64,000 nt of DNA from Girardia tigrina (Eukaryota > Platyhelminthes > Tricladida > Dugesiidae), in assembly GCA_001938485.1 (NCBI GenBank), contig MQRK01250764.1, forward strand, positions 33,326 to 97,325, in the 5' to 3' direction. The translations under genes were made by a program, and so were the position numbers. Below the pieces are notes generated by a model, which was given only the letters and a program-made list of their open reading frames with translations, did no database searches and had not been told where the DNA came from. Below, one piece after another: positions 24,734 to 35,690 of the stretch; positions within the stretch are counted from its first letter, which is position 1, and each line of letters starts with the position of its first letter.

Positions 24734-25112
24734 GCACGTGCTCCGGGAATTTGTTGGTGGTCAGCTATTCTTGGTGAAGAAACTGAAAAAGCCTCTGCTG
24801 AGATACAACAGTTGATTGTAACGTAATGATTTATTTTATCATGGAAATGTATTTAAAATGCAATAAAATATTTTAAAAATAATTGATGCAAGAGCGTGCG
24901 CAGCGCGGCTGCAGCACCCTGAAGTCAGGGGGCGGTGGTAGGGTCCGGGGGGATAAATAATTATTTTCTCATTGGTTACATGAATATTGTCTTCTTTTTA
25001 ATCAATTTTGAATCGCTGATCTTTGCCCAAAGAAAGCAATTGATCGATTCCATTCGATACTTCGATATTCATTTTCGTAGTTTGATTAATGCTAAGACCG
25101 AGACAGTCAGTA

Positions 25113-25475
25113 TCAAGGAAAATCGCTCAAGGAAAAAAGCCTCAGCAGAGTCTCAAGTTGTGGTAGTGATCTATCAGTCAATACACACAGCATAACGATC
25201 GTAGAACAAGAACTGACTGTTGGAATGATCTCTGTCTTGAACTGACCCGGAAGAAAATATAATCTGCACCTGATCTCGCGATGATCAATAATCTCTGGCA
25301 CGTGACACGCGATCCGCTCGTTCCATGCTGGATGGCGGTCGAGAGCGACTTGCACATTTTCCAAAACTCGACTATCATCGAAACACATCTCTATTCCATT
25401 AAAATAAACCAAATCATTTGTGACATCGATATCAAACTTTAATTTCAACCATTCGAGAATATCGCGTCTTAACAT
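25113..25475 (-). CDS. Hypothetical protein (about 120 residues)
   Basis: A minus-strand frame from ATG at 25475 to a stop at 25113. The first about 85 residues (MLRRDILEWLKLKFDIDV, DLVYFNGIEMCFDDSRVLEN, HPAWNERIACHVPEIIDH, REIRCRLYFLPG) look like a folded, Cys- and acidic-rich protein. The tail after 'LPG' is Ser/Leu-rich and may be read-through into non-coding DNA, since a GT (GTCAGT) follows directly and could be a donor. No family recognised. It converges on the plus-strand candidate ending at 24733. Confidence 0.45.
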   Translation of the reverse strand: MLRRDILEWLKLKFDIDVTNDLVYFNGIEMCFDDSRVLENVQVALDRHPAWNERIACHVPEIIDHREIRCRLYFLPGQFKTEIIPTVSSCSTIVMLCVLTDRSLPQLETLLRLFSLSDFP

Positions 25476-27566
25476 CACGTATTACTTGGAATTAGAGCTA
25501 ATCGGAATGACATGATACGAATTGTTACATTGCAAATGCTAGTAAAATACATAAACTAAACTGGAAACTATAATGTCCATATCGGACGATTCATTGCCGA
25601 TAATTAACCATTTCGGTTTATCTGAATTCAAAATTTTCTTTCGTGAGGAAATGAAATCATCAAATGAAATAATTGTATTCATATTATTTGAATTTTTAAA
25701 AATTAATCAGAAAAGAATTTATTGAAAAAATCTTTTCGCTCGAAAAAAATTCATATTTGAACAAGAAACATAGAAAAAAAGTTTGATCGCTCTCGAAGAT
25801 ATCGATTGGACTTTAAATTTGAATTAGAGGTCGAATTCGATTTGACTGAGAGAAATTTTCCGTATTTTTATATCGATTAATTAATTTTCTACCAATTAAA
25901 ATTTGGGGAATTTTTTCGAAATTTTTTTCGATTTGGTTTATTGAAACAATTAAATCATTTTCACTATTGATCAATCGTAATTAACAAATGAGATGCGTAC
26001 AATATAAATTATCTTGATCGATTTTTAAACAAAAACGGAGATCTTTTATCTGGAAAATTATTTCACAAAATAATTTAATTCAGTTTTGATGTGATTTCAT
26101 ACTATCGAATTGATTGCCTCAAATTGGCGTCAACAACAGATTGATTCAATTTATGCAGTTAAACAAATTTCAATATTTTGAATTAATTATTAATATCACA
26201 ATTTTGCTATGTGCGATAAATCGATTAAATGTCGAAAAAAATTGATTTTATTTTTTCAAATAATTTTTCGTAGACTTTCAACAACAAACCTAATTTTTTA
26301 AACTCACAAATAAGGCATGTAGATGCGTAGCACTTCATTTCAAACGCTTTAAGCCTCTGCATATTCTTCGGATTTATTGTCAAACTCTCGCGTCCATAAA
26401 GTAGTGTTGTCCAGGCAATAGCCTTAGTGATCTTGATTATTCGAACATTTTTTCTAAATCTTTTTAGAATATTTAATTTCTAAAAATATTAATTAAAAAT
26501 AATAATTTTAAATATTTCTAAATAAATACCAATTTCCATCTGGGTGGGAGAATCATCATTCTAACTTCAACATGCTCAAATCAACATACAACATCAATAC
26601 ATTCACACATTCAAACCATTTAAAATATTCCTTGCAATATTTACACAAAATATATAAAAAATCCATTTAACTAAAACATTGTTTTCGACAAAATATCTCA
26701 TAAACAAAATTTTAGAACTTATATGCAAAGAAATGAATAAATATTTTCTTCCTTCAGTTTCTCTGAACCTCTGTGGAAAAATTTGCAAAAAAATACGTTT
26801 CTGTCGTGAGCCGTTCTCGTCCTCATTAATTCTACCAATTTAAATTGAAACTCGCTTTCTTTTAATCCAAAAAAATAATGCAGTTTAACAATTTCTTCCC
26901 AAAAAAGAATTGATTAACAATTTAGATAGAATCAGTTTTTTATTATATCTGTTGTGTTTCAGGACTCGATTCCTCGGGGACCCCGCTCGGTAATTCTTGC
27001 GGTTCTCTGTTACAAATCTGATAATCATTCCTCAAAGGGAGGATGTTGAGACAATATCGGTAAAACTTTGATCACTGTTTTCCCTTTTACAATTCTTATT
27101 ATTTTCTATTCATTTATTTTTTCATTTAATTTCAATTTTTACAATAAATATTTTAAAATATTACAACAATTATTATTTAAGGTATTCTTAAAGCATATCA
27201 CAAATTTCGTGAACTAAATATGATTTTAAAACCGTTTTTGATCATTATGAATACTTTTTTAGAATATTTATTGGTATTTGTTTATTGGTATAAGTAAATT
27301 GATGGTGTAGCTATGTGATTCCCATTAGCATCAACAATTGCTTCAATTTTTCGGTCTTGGATAGAGGATGTTGGAAAAATGTTTTGCACAAGATTGACAC
27401 ACACAGAAGTATAAATAAAGATATGTTATTTAAATATAAATACATAATATTCGTCTTTCATCCTTTTTCCTCATGTAACCACAATAATTAAAGTGTTTAA
27501 TCCAGCAATTAATATCGTGTAAGTGACTCATTAACTTTGCTGAAAGTGTTTGAGTGAAACATTAAT
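25476..27566. other. Gene-free stretch with one dispersed unit
   Basis: AT-rich sequence. The only recognisable content is dispersed unit copy D at 26524-26636. The sequence at 26300-26440 (TGTAGATGCGTAGCACTTC, CTCGCGTCCATAAAGTAG) has lower AT content and might be a LINE scrap, but no protein similarity could be read. Confidence 0.4.
26524..26636 (+). repeat. Dispersed short unit, copy D
   Basis: TTTCCATCTGGGTGGGAGAA at the start, ATCAACATACAACATC inside, and TTTAAAATATTCCTTGCA at the end. It is the longest copy, about 113 bp. Confidence 0.75.
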
Positions 27567-28516
27567 TACATAAGTTATTGGACTGCGTGTTGAAAACACA
27601 TTTTACAAGAAAAAACTTAGCCAAAGAACGAGCTGGACTCACCCAGCAACATCTAGGAGATCATTACTTGATCTCTTTCTTATTGAAAGGAATCGAGCTA
27701 ATAGGTACACTGACATCCGAAGCTACCCAGGATTTGACTGTGGCTCCGACCACGATCTGGTAGTTATAACTGCCAGAGTCAGAGAAGAAGGAAAAAGCCC
27801 GAAGAGGCTAAGAAACGACAGAAACACGCGCAAGCACAAAATGCCAGATCGAGAAGCAATCATGAAGAAAAAAGAAACGATAATTGAAACATTTCCACAT
27901 GTTCAATTTTCAGGTACCGATTGGAAGTCCACCAATCAACAGATCTGCGATGTTGTACGAGGAGCAAGCACAAGATCAAAGCGAACTCCTCCGAATCATA
28001 AATGGCTACATGGTCACCTAGATGAGTTAATGATACTTATTGGAGAAAAATGGGCGAGACGCACTGAGTTTGTGAGGAATAAAAACAACGACACTTTTTC
28101 CAGGTGGAAATCCAGCAGAATACTTCTTCAGAGGAATATCAGAAGATGGAAACGTGAAAGAGTCGAGGCTCTAGGCGAAAAAATCGAGATGATACTAAAC
28201 AATAATGGAGAAGGAAAACTGAAGGAGCTCACTACGGAACTGCGTATCCTCTGTAAATCACAATCGAAGGAGAACACCCTGTGTACTCCCTCGAACCCTA
28301 TTGGGAACAAGGAACTAACAAACCACTTCAATAATCTTTTTAAGGCTCCATTAGAGCAGAAGGAACGGACTGATATCGCTGGAGACACTCTAAATCTCGA
28401 TGATTTGGATTCTCCTCCGACGAGAGAAGAAATAACAGAGGCAGTGAAGCAGTTGAAGAGTGGGACAGCCGCGGGATCTGATGGATTGATCCCTGAAATC
28501 TATAAGTGGGGGGTGT
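27567..28516 (+). CDS. LINE ORF, endonuclease end and RT start (frame 1)
   Basis: The frame is open from the 5' truncation. It shows the C-terminal motifs of apurinic-type (EEP) LINE endonucleases, which nick target DNA to prime reverse transcription: LRVENTFYKKKLSQ, SWTHPAT, and the catalytic SDHDLVV within FDCGSDHDLVV. It then passes through a Lys/Arg-rich linker (RIRRWKRERVEAL-type helix) to the RT-proximal motif LKSGTAAGSDGLIPEIYKWG. The frame stops at 28514-28516, just after a G run (GTGGGGGGTGTG). The RT continues in another frame from 28506, so a length change in this G run, biological or from assembly, is the likely single break. Confidence 0.85.
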
Positions 28517-30596
28517 GAAAATACTAACCCTATTGGAGGAGTGCTTTAGGAACATGTGGAACGGATTAGAGGCATTCCCATGTAGTTGGAGAGAGGCCAA
28601 AGTGGTGGTTCTTTTCAAAGGGAAAGGCTCTCGAAAAGATCCAAATAACTACCGAGGCATTTTTCTTTTAGATGTAGGAAGAAAGATTCTAGCCAGAATC
28701 ATCGCGAACCGAATCACTCCGATCACCGAAGCGATACTGGACGAGTGGCAGTATGGATTCCGGCCGGGAAGAGGAACTCAGTTGGCTATAAGTATCTTGA
28801 GGAAATTNNNNNNNNNNNNNNNNNNNNNNNNNNNNNNNNNNNNNNNNNNNNNNNNNNNNNNNNNNNNNNNNNNNNNNNNNNNNNNNNNNNNNNNNNNNNN
28901 NNNNNNNNNNNNNNNNNNNNNNNNNNNNNNNNNNNNNNNNNNNNNNNNNNNNNNNNNNNNNNNNNNNNNNNNNNNNNNNNNNNNNNNNNNNNNNNNNNNN
29001 NNNNNNNNNNNNNNNNNNNNNNNNNNNNNNNNNNNNNNNNNNNNNNNNNNNNNNNNNNNNNNNNNNNNNNNNNNNNNNNNNNNNNNNNNNNNNNNNNNNN
29101 NNNNNNNNNNNNNNNNNNNNNNNNNNNNNNNNNNNNNNNNNNNNNNNNNNNNNNNNNNNNNNNNNNNNNNNNNNNNNNNNNNNNNNNNNNNNNNNNNNNN
29201 NNNNNNNNNNNNNNNNNNNNNNNNNNNNNNNNNNNNNNNNNNNNNNNNNNNNNNNNNNNNNGGTAAAACCAAAGTTTTGAACCTAAACGGAGATACTCGG
29301 ATCCTTACTGCTGGGCACCAGCTTGAGGCCGGTATTGAGTGGGTCTCTAGCTTTTGTTACCTAGGATCCACGATCTCTTCAGCGGGAAATGTGGACTCGG
29401 AAGTGAAAGAAAGAATCAAGAAAGGAACCCAGAAGATCCGGGATCTGAGACCACTGCTGAAGAGCTCCAAGCTGAGTATGAGGAATAAGAAGAAAGTAAT
29501 CAACGCATGCATATTCTCCGTAGTCTACTACGGTTGTGAAAGCTGGAGAACTGCGGACAAGAACATTAAGAAATTGCATGCCCTTCATAACCTATGCACG
29601 CGCATAGTTAGGAAGAAACACAAAATTGAAAAGATCCGTATGGACATCCTGGACATTGGACTCCCACATCCCATGGATATTATCGCGAGTAAACGGCTTA
29701 CTTTCCACAGTAAGACGGAAACTTCAGAAAAGTACGAGATAATCAAACGAATCTGGAAGGGAGAAATACAAATGTGGAAAAAGATCAGTGGGAGAAAGGA
29801 GCAATCAATTTCGGAATGTCTTCGAGTGGACATACAGTGGCTATTTGGGGATGATGCGATGTATGGAGATTTCATTAACCGCATCAATCACAGAGATCCT
29901 ACTGTATCGAGGGAAACATACATAAACTCCTTAATTCGATCAGGAAGACTCAATAGGACAAGAACAACTGTACCGAAGCTGATCAACGAGAGAGACAAAC
30001 GTAACCAATGTCCAGTAGAAAGATGCTACAAGGAGTTTGCCGAAAAGAAGGAGCTGAACAGACACATGAAAAGGGACCACGCAGTGTCCACTTCTGCTAA
30101 TCCTGATCAGCTCAATGAGATAGAACAACAGCAATTGCCATTCCCATATACACTATGCAAAAAGTCGTACAAAACGAAGGGGTGGCTGACCAGGCACCTC
30201 TACCGGGATCATAAATTGGAGGAGACAGAAGAAATTGGAGAACCGACAATGACACCAGCGAAAACCAGTACAATCACAGAAGAAAGAGTCGTAAAAAATC
30301 TCAACATTTCAGGCAACCAGATTCAATCCGTGACGGACCCCCCGACTATCTCGACGGCGGTGGAAGAAGCGATAGGTACTGAAGAAACACATCTGACTTT
30401 TAGGATTGAAGATCTAACTGCAAGGGGGGAGTTCAGATGTCCCTTTTGCGGCTGTACAAAGTCCACGAATAAAGCCAAAGGTATGCAGAACCATGGCTAT
30501 ACAACCCATGGGTGGTCGTTTCTCACAGGGAAGCCGAAAAGATCTCGGAGACCGAAACTATCCGACCCCGTAGGAGGCCTATCGGGGGGCTGCTAG
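28506..30596 (+). CDS. LINE ORF, reverse transcriptase and zinc fingers (frame 2)
   Basis: The RT domain starts with LEECFRNMWNG, WREAKVVVLFKGKGS, NNYRGIFLLDVGRKIL and EWQYGFRPGRGTQLA, the standard fingers motifs. The catalytic YADD region falls in the N run 28808-29261. After the gap: VSSFCYLGSTIS, KKVINACIFSVVYYGCESW and LHNLCTRIVRKK (RT thumb and connection). From about 30008 three zinc fingers follow: C-x4-C-x12-H-x4-H (CPVERCYKEF), Y-x2-C-x12-H-x4-H (YTLCKKSYKT, first Cys replaced by Tyr), and C-x4-C-x12-H-x4-H (CPFCGCTKST). Such fingers presumably bind target or template nucleic acid. The protein ends at a TAG; apart from the gap this half is open. Confidence 0.9.
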   Translation: MGGVKILTLLEECFRNMWNGLEAFPCSWREAKVVVLFKGKGSRKDPNNYRGIFLLDVGRKILARIIANRITPITEAILDEWQYGFRPGRGTQLAISILRKXXXXXXXXXXXXXXXXXXXXXXXXXXXXXXXXXXXXXXXXXXXXXXXXXXXXXXXXXXXXXXXXXXXXXXXXXXXXXXXXXXXXXXXXXXXXXXXXXXXXXXXXXXXXXXXXXXXXXXXXXXXXXXXXXXXXXXXXXXXXXXXXXXXXXXXXGKTKVLNLNGDTRILTAGHQLEAGIEWVSSFCYLGSTISSAGNVDSEVKERIKKGTQKIRDLRPLLKSSKLSMRNKKKVINACIFSVVYYGCESWRTADKNIKKLHALHNLCTRIVRKKHKIEKIRMDILDIGLPHPMDIIASKRLTFHSKTETSEKYEIIKRIWKGEIQMWKKISGRKEQSISECLRVDIQWLFGDDAMYGDFINRINHRDPTVSRETYINSLIRSGRLNRTRTTVPKLINERDKRNQCPVERCYKEFAEKKELNRHMKRDHAVSTSANPDQLNEIEQQQLPFPYTLCKKSYKTKGWLTRHLYRDHKLEETEEIGEPTMTPAKTSTITEERVVKNLNISGNQIQSVTDPPTISTAVEEAIGTEETHLTFRIEDLTARGEFRCPFCGCTKSTNKAKGMQNHGYTTHGWSFLTGKPKRSRRPKLSDPVGGLSGGC
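28808..29261. other. Assembly gap (454 N)
   Basis: Unknown bases inside the LINE RT domain. The length preserves the reading frame across the gap as given, which may be coincidence. Confidence 1.
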
Positions 30597-30672
30597 TGAT
30601 TCTTTAGTTTGGGTGGACCCTCTAAAGAGCCTAGAGGCTCAATACCATTCGAAAGAGATGGGAGGCCTACAT

Positions 30673-30790
30673 AAGTTATTGTGTAATCATTTTTAGACAT
30701 GTATAGGCTTGACATCTATGATCAAATGATGACGGATGTTATGTCGAAATATTTTTCAATAAAATTTGTTATCATAAAAGGCCGTTTATT
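30673..30790 (+). mobile_element. Penelope-like element 3' tail
   Basis: TACATAAGTTATTGTGTAAT is followed after about 45 bp by ATGATGACGGATGTTATGTC and GAAATATTTTTC. The same order occurs in the PLE end at 41030-41165 (TACATAAGTGATTGTATGAT ... TGATGATGACGG ... GAAA). It abuts the LINE 3' end, so one element ends inside or against the other. It carries a diverged hammerhead-like core at 30723-30749. Confidence 0.65.
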
Positions 30791-31440
30791 AATTTAAAAA
30801 ATAACCTGCCATTATTTTTTTCAATTTATCAGTAAATTTTATAGATTAGAATGATTTTAAGTGATTCATTACAAAATTACAAATTCATTTACACATTGTA
30901 CACATACACATAAAGCAGGGGTGAACAACCTTTCTAATCAACTGATCATTCTTAAAGTTTTTGACGGGCGCATATAAAGTAACACTTAATAAAAATTTTC
31001 AAAACTGTATTTAAAATAAACATTACAATTAAAAAGCACAAAAGTTTTAAAATAATTAATGAATTCATAATGCTAAAAAAACAATCAGTTGTCATTTTTG
31101 ATTAACTTCATTGTTGAAAATAATTGTTCTTAATGATGTCAATTTTAATCAGTGACATCATTTGCTTTTAAAAAGCGATAATTTCTCATGGTCTGCATGT
31201 TTGAGAATATATATAAAAAAATTAATTAAGTTAAAAAGTTATGAATTTGTAAATAGAAAAATGCGAATTTAAGAAAGAATTGTAGTTATTAATTGAAAAT
31301 TGTAATTATAATTCATTATTCTGGCTTTGTTTGAATGTATCATTGATAATAGAATTTTCGATAACGAATAAAAATGTATTAGCCATACATTGCTTTTTTT
31401 CATTGGTTTTTCTTATCGTTTTTGAAAGTAAAAAGAATAA
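30791..31440. other. AT-rich intergenic stretch
   Basis: No gene or element recognised. Confidence 0.4.
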
Positions 31441-31785
31441 ATGAAAATTGAATCTCGTCCCTTGAAATCGAATCAGAGAATTTTAGAGAAATCTAAAGTA
31501 AAAAATACGAACATTAAACCGACGAATATTGAAACGATGTTCGACAAGAGATTCGTCAATTATCAGAGTGCGCGAAACACTGCTTCTTATTTGATATCGG
31601 AAAAGTCGGCTCGAACGACAATGGAATCGGAATTAAAGAAAATCCAAGAATTTCTAATATCTCCATCAACTCCCGAATCGAAAACCGAAGATGAAAGACA
31701 AATTACAGAATTCTTACTGCAGCAGATGGGAGTGGTACTGCTGCTACCGGGAGATTTTGCTGAGAACGCAGAAATTTGCGAATGA
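31441..31785 (+). CDS. Hypothetical protein (114 residues)
   Basis: A single frame from ATG to TGA. Composition is Lys/Glu/Ser/Thr-rich and mostly hydrophilic, with a predicted helical middle (SARTTMESELKKIQEFL) and a hydrophobic segment near the C-terminus (LLQQMGVVLLLPGDF). No domain recognised. Codon use is more GC-containing than the surrounding DNA (many TCG, CGA, GAA codons), which favours a real gene or exon over noise. The preceding 40 bp (TTTTCATTGGTTTTTCTTATC) are T-rich and could include an acceptor, so upstream exons are possible. Confidence 0.5.
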   Translation: MKIESRPLKSNQRILEKSKVKNTNIKPTNIETMFDKRFVNYQSARNTASYLISEKSARTTMESELKKIQEFLISPSTPESKTEDERQITEFLLQQMGVVLLLPGDFAENAEICE

Positions 31786-32494
31786 AATACGGCCCTCTTT
31801 ATGGCAAAAATTGGTGATTGAACAGTAAATTTCGATAACCAGAAAACAAAAACAAGACAGAAGTTGAAGAACTCTGGGCGTGGCTGCCGCGCTCAATCTG
31901 CCGCTCTACGATAACTACATAAGATTTATAAAAGATTACAATATTTAGTAAGAAAAAGACATTTATAAAATCGTTATAATTCTGCATATCAATCACTTCT
32001 ATTTGAAAGTCTACGGAAACTATATCCACATTTATATTAAATGGCACGGAATACATTTTCATGCAAACCGATGTCTTCTCAAATTTTAACATTTAAAAAT
32101 TGAAATTCTTTGAATAAAATGTCTTTATATTGTACATATTTTTCAGAATTAGTAATGTGTTCTTTTTCTAAACGTGGAAAATGAGACACATTATTCCCCA
32201 AAAAAAGGCTGTTTCTAAAATTGTAATTTGCACTTGAATCTCTGAACTTTATCAGACAAATTGTGAATAAACTGTTCTTTTCCTTGTTTGATTTTTTTAA
32301 AAGTTAAACTTTAACCAACTTTCGGTTAAATTATATCAGATAGATAAGAGAAAGTTGATAAAATATATTTATTTTTAGTTCTTGTCGGGTCGCAAAAACA
32401 TTTGTAACGAGCGGCAAACGGCCCACGGGCCACGCGTTGTTCACCTCTGATATAAAGCATATACATATACTTTGCAAGACAGAAGAAAATTTAA

Positions 32495-33262
32495 ATGTTT
32501 AAGCAGGGAAAAGCGGAAGGAACTAGATCTTTGCTGTATGATAAGTGGGGGCGCAATTTTAGCCCGAAACGCTCAATTGAGGTCATGTAAACGCTGCTGA
32601 TGTGGATGGGAGCATTATCGTGTAAAAATAGAGATCACTAACTCTGCTCTTACGTTTGGCTTTTCTTGCTTGCTGCACGAGGTTTGAGTAGTAAGAAAAA
32701 TGGATCTTCATGCCGGATTCTGCAAAGTCAATCCGAATTATGACATTGGCAGCCAAAAACAACGTCAGCAGGAGAGTCTTTCGGTTGCAAGTTTAAGACT
32801 GACTTTTCGAAGAGCTACTTTCTCATGGTAGTTTCCATTCTTTCAACGCTCTTTTAGATTCGGGAACATAAAGGGACAATGATTTCTCGTCCACAACGAT
32901 CCGTCGTTGTCGTATTTCTACCGTTAAGAAGCGTGGTACAAAACGGGAAAATAGTTTTCGAATACCACTTTCAGTGAGCAGAGTATGCAGACGGCATTTG
33001 CTCACATTTAGAAGGTTGTGAGCTCTCTCGTTTTACACGATTATCTGCAGCTTTTGCATTATTTTTTCATGAATTTTCGAAGGTCTTCCAGATTTTTCTT
33101 CGTCTACCACGGAGGTTCTACCGCTCTAATAGTAATTGAACCAATGGTAAATTGTTGCTATGGATGGTCCCTTTTGTTGGTAAACCTCTTTCAGTTCAGA
33201 AATAACCTCTCTATATTTTTCTTTCCAGAAAGAGAAAGTGAATAACCCAACGGTATTGAATA
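32495..33262 (-). pseudogene. Mariner-like transposase remnant
   Basis: Reading the minus strand leftward: an N-terminal region VYQQKGPSIATIYHWF with SGRPSKIHEK (helix-turn-helix and linker of mariner transposases); then LFSRFVPRFLTVEIRQRR and the first catalytic area DEKSLSLYVPESKRALKEW (family: DE-W---Y-PESK--S-EW); then FLHDNAPIHISSVY with the second Asp; and finally HLSYSKDLVPSAFPCL, the diverged third-Asp motif (family: PPYSPDLAPSD). Stops and frame changes separate these pieces. No terminal repeats were identified. It is older and more diverged than the copy at 17.8 kb and belongs to a different mariner subfamily. Confidence 0.75.
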
Positions 33263-34328
33263 GTTTTCAGTGGCATTTTTCGAATATTTACAAAAATTGA
33301 CTTAAACCACAATGGATTAATAAAACAAAATACATTTTCTTAACCAATATATATTGAAGTTTAAATGTCTGTATTAATGATTTTGCTATTACTCATGACT
33401 TAGTTTATAATGTTCAAACATTATTTTAGTTCTATTCTTTATTCTAGTAAAACCTTTTCTTTTTTTATTTGATGATTCTCTCAACTCTTCCGATTTCTAT
33501 TGATTTTAATCAATTTTTGAAAAAAGCTTCGACTAAATAATTTTTTTAAAAATATCAAATTCGTATTCACAAGACTCAGTAATAAATTTAAGCCATTTTA
33601 TCACATATATATTATCAGGTTTGAAATTCAAGTGTCTCTGCTGAAGTACTATACGTGTGTACCTCAAAACTTCAAAAACAATATTTAATAATTAAAGTTA
33701 ATTTAATAATTTATTTTCGAAAAAAAATAAATGGATCAATTGAAAGACATTGTATCATTAAGACTTCTCAGAGATAAATAATTACTGGATTTTTTATTGA
33801 ATCTTTATAAGATGCGACCTCTTATTCATCATATACATGGCCATAAATATATCTTGAATGATTTCGTGCTTTAAAAGAAATATAAAATGATTATGTAGAA
33901 GAAATTCCACAAATTAAACTGAAATTATAAACTATTTCTTGGACTATTTTGCTTGAAAATATCAAAAGCATGTTCTGAAAAGCAAAGGGGGCCAGTCTTC
34001 TATGAAGTCTTGTACTATTCTCTAGTAAAATACTGTAATTAGGCCTGACTGTCTCATCCGTACGTAAGGTGGTCTCTTTGAGTGTCTTGTTTCTCTCAGG
34101 AAACATATAATTTAAGTGTAATTTAAGACGTTTTTGCATTTAATTGAATATCTACTTTTAGAGAGCGTGAATGAGAATAAATAGGTTGTTTCAGTTTAAG
34201 AAATACTTTGTAGAAGAAAGGAGTTTTTATTATCATATGCTATTTAATTCTATATAGAATACAAGTTCAAGGTAATGCGTATCTGTTTAGAGAAATATTT
34301 TAATATGGACGCCAAATATTTAATGCAA
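33263..34328. other. No recognised gene
   Basis: AT-rich DNA. A minus-strand 82-codon frame at 33891-34139 (RRLAPFAFQNMLLIF region) is not recognisable and may be chance. Confidence 0.35.
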
Positions 34329-34690
34329 ATAGTAAATCAAATTCTTTATGCAGACAGAACTCTATTCGACCAAAATATTTTAATTAAAAAAAGTATTTTC
34401 AAAAAAACACACTAAAAATTTTTAAAATTCTGTTGACCATGCAGAGTTCTGCCAGATTAAAGCATGGATATAAAAAATTTTTTGATTTATTATTTAGACT
34501 TTAAATCGGTTTACTGCACTTTAGTTATTTTTCAATTTATTTTTTGCGTAATATAAACTGCTTATAATTTATAAGTTGATATATTTCAATTAATTTTTTC
34601 AGGAACTCTGATGGGACGGTTTTGTTCGAATTTTAAGACCTTAAAAAGTTTTTTGATCATGTGAAGAATATGGGTTGTGTGATTGTATGT
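34329..34690. repeat. Rearranged A/B repeat pieces
   Basis: 34329-34380 is an inverted A segment (CTTTATGCAGACAGAACTCT). 34429-34495 is a direct A segment (GCAGAGTTCTG ... ATGGATATAAAAAATTTT). 34598-34690 matches an inverted B segment (TTCAGGAACTCTGATGGG ... AAGACCTTAAAAAG). The blocks are the same as at 55.2-55.6 kb but in another order. Confidence 0.55.
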
Positions 34691-35088
34691 TTTTGATTTT
34701 ACGTATGAAAATATTCTTCCAGAGATGTGCGAACTTGAATGTGAAGATATTGTAAATCAAGAACAGTGTAATAGTATGACAACTAAAGATGATAAGAAAC
34801 TAAATGGTAAAGTCATTCTAATGACAACCAAACACACATATGTTTTTTTCTGTTACTACCACATTATGCCTTCTTATTTCCCGATTGACAATAAAATGCG
34901 ATAAAAAAATATAACAACGCACACTCATGGGATCATTTGAGACACAAAAACGACAAAAAAACAAAAATAAACATGTACAAGTCTCTTTTCAAAGAAATAA
35001 AAGAGTGCAAACTCAGAGTCAATGTGAGATCAATGTCTGCGACACAGGCCCCCACGCGCTAGTGTAAAACACTTTTGTTTCGATTGTG

Positions 35089-35690
35089 TTATGTGGGTAT
35101 AGGCGAACACTGATTGTTTCTTTTAAGTCTTCGTTCATCGCGTGCAAGTTTGTTTCTTTTAGGCTTTTTGAGGTATAGAAGGTTAGTCTTTTGCGGTTTA
35201 CTTTGATTTTTGAGTTTGCCATAGTAATTGTAAAGTTTTTCTTTTTTTTCGTTGATTTTGAATGGTCCTTCTATGGTGTTGTTTTTGTGATCTCTGAATA
35301 ATACTTTAAAATTTTTTAAGTTGTCGTCATCAGTGTTTTCGTTTATAATGTTGAAGTTCTCGTATTTTTTGTCATTTTTGCTGTTTTTGTCATTTTTATT
35401 CGTGTCTGGAATGTGATTGTTATTGTTTTGTTGGATTAGTTTAATTCCTCTTAAGTTTACGTATTTGTCTTTCCCGTTGATATTTAGGAGTGCAGTGTTA
35501 TTTGTTATTAATTTGATAGTATATGGTCCTTCGAATTTATTTCGAAGTTCCTTGTGCAAGTATTTTTTACGTAGGTTTTGAAATTTTCGGTAATTTTGAT
35601 ATCTTTGTGATTTGTTAATAGTTCTTCTTTGTCTGTTATTTTGAAATGACTTTTATCTGTTAATTTCATAAATATTATTATTTTATTTAT
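35089..35690 (-). mobile_element. LTR-retroelement fossil, integrase C-terminal end
   Basis: The minus strand contains a GPY-type integrase C-terminal motif (KFEGPYTIKLITNNTAL) followed by a long Asn/Lys/Asp-rich tail (about 120 residues) ending at 35089. Upstream (to 35690) sequence continues in retroelement style. It resembles the end of a Gypsy pol polyprotein. Broken and incomplete; ends not defined. Confidence 0.6.

Larger units (their letters stand above)
27567..30672 (+). mobile_element. Non-LTR retrotransposon (LINE) with EEP endonuclease, RT and C-terminal zinc fingers
   Basis: A 5'-truncated element that begins inside the endonuclease domain. The order is the end of the endonuclease, a linker, the RT fingers, an assembly gap of 454 N covering most of the RT palm, the RT thumb and distal region, three zinc fingers, a stop at 30594-30596, and a 3' UTR of about 75 bp sharing sequence with the copy at 1-314. 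The similarity ends near 30672, where a PLE tail begins. The distal RT region (VYYGCESW preceded by KERIKKGTQKIRDL) resembles RTE/CR1-group elements, but the C2H2 cluster is not typical of RTE; the clade is left open. Confidence 0.9.
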
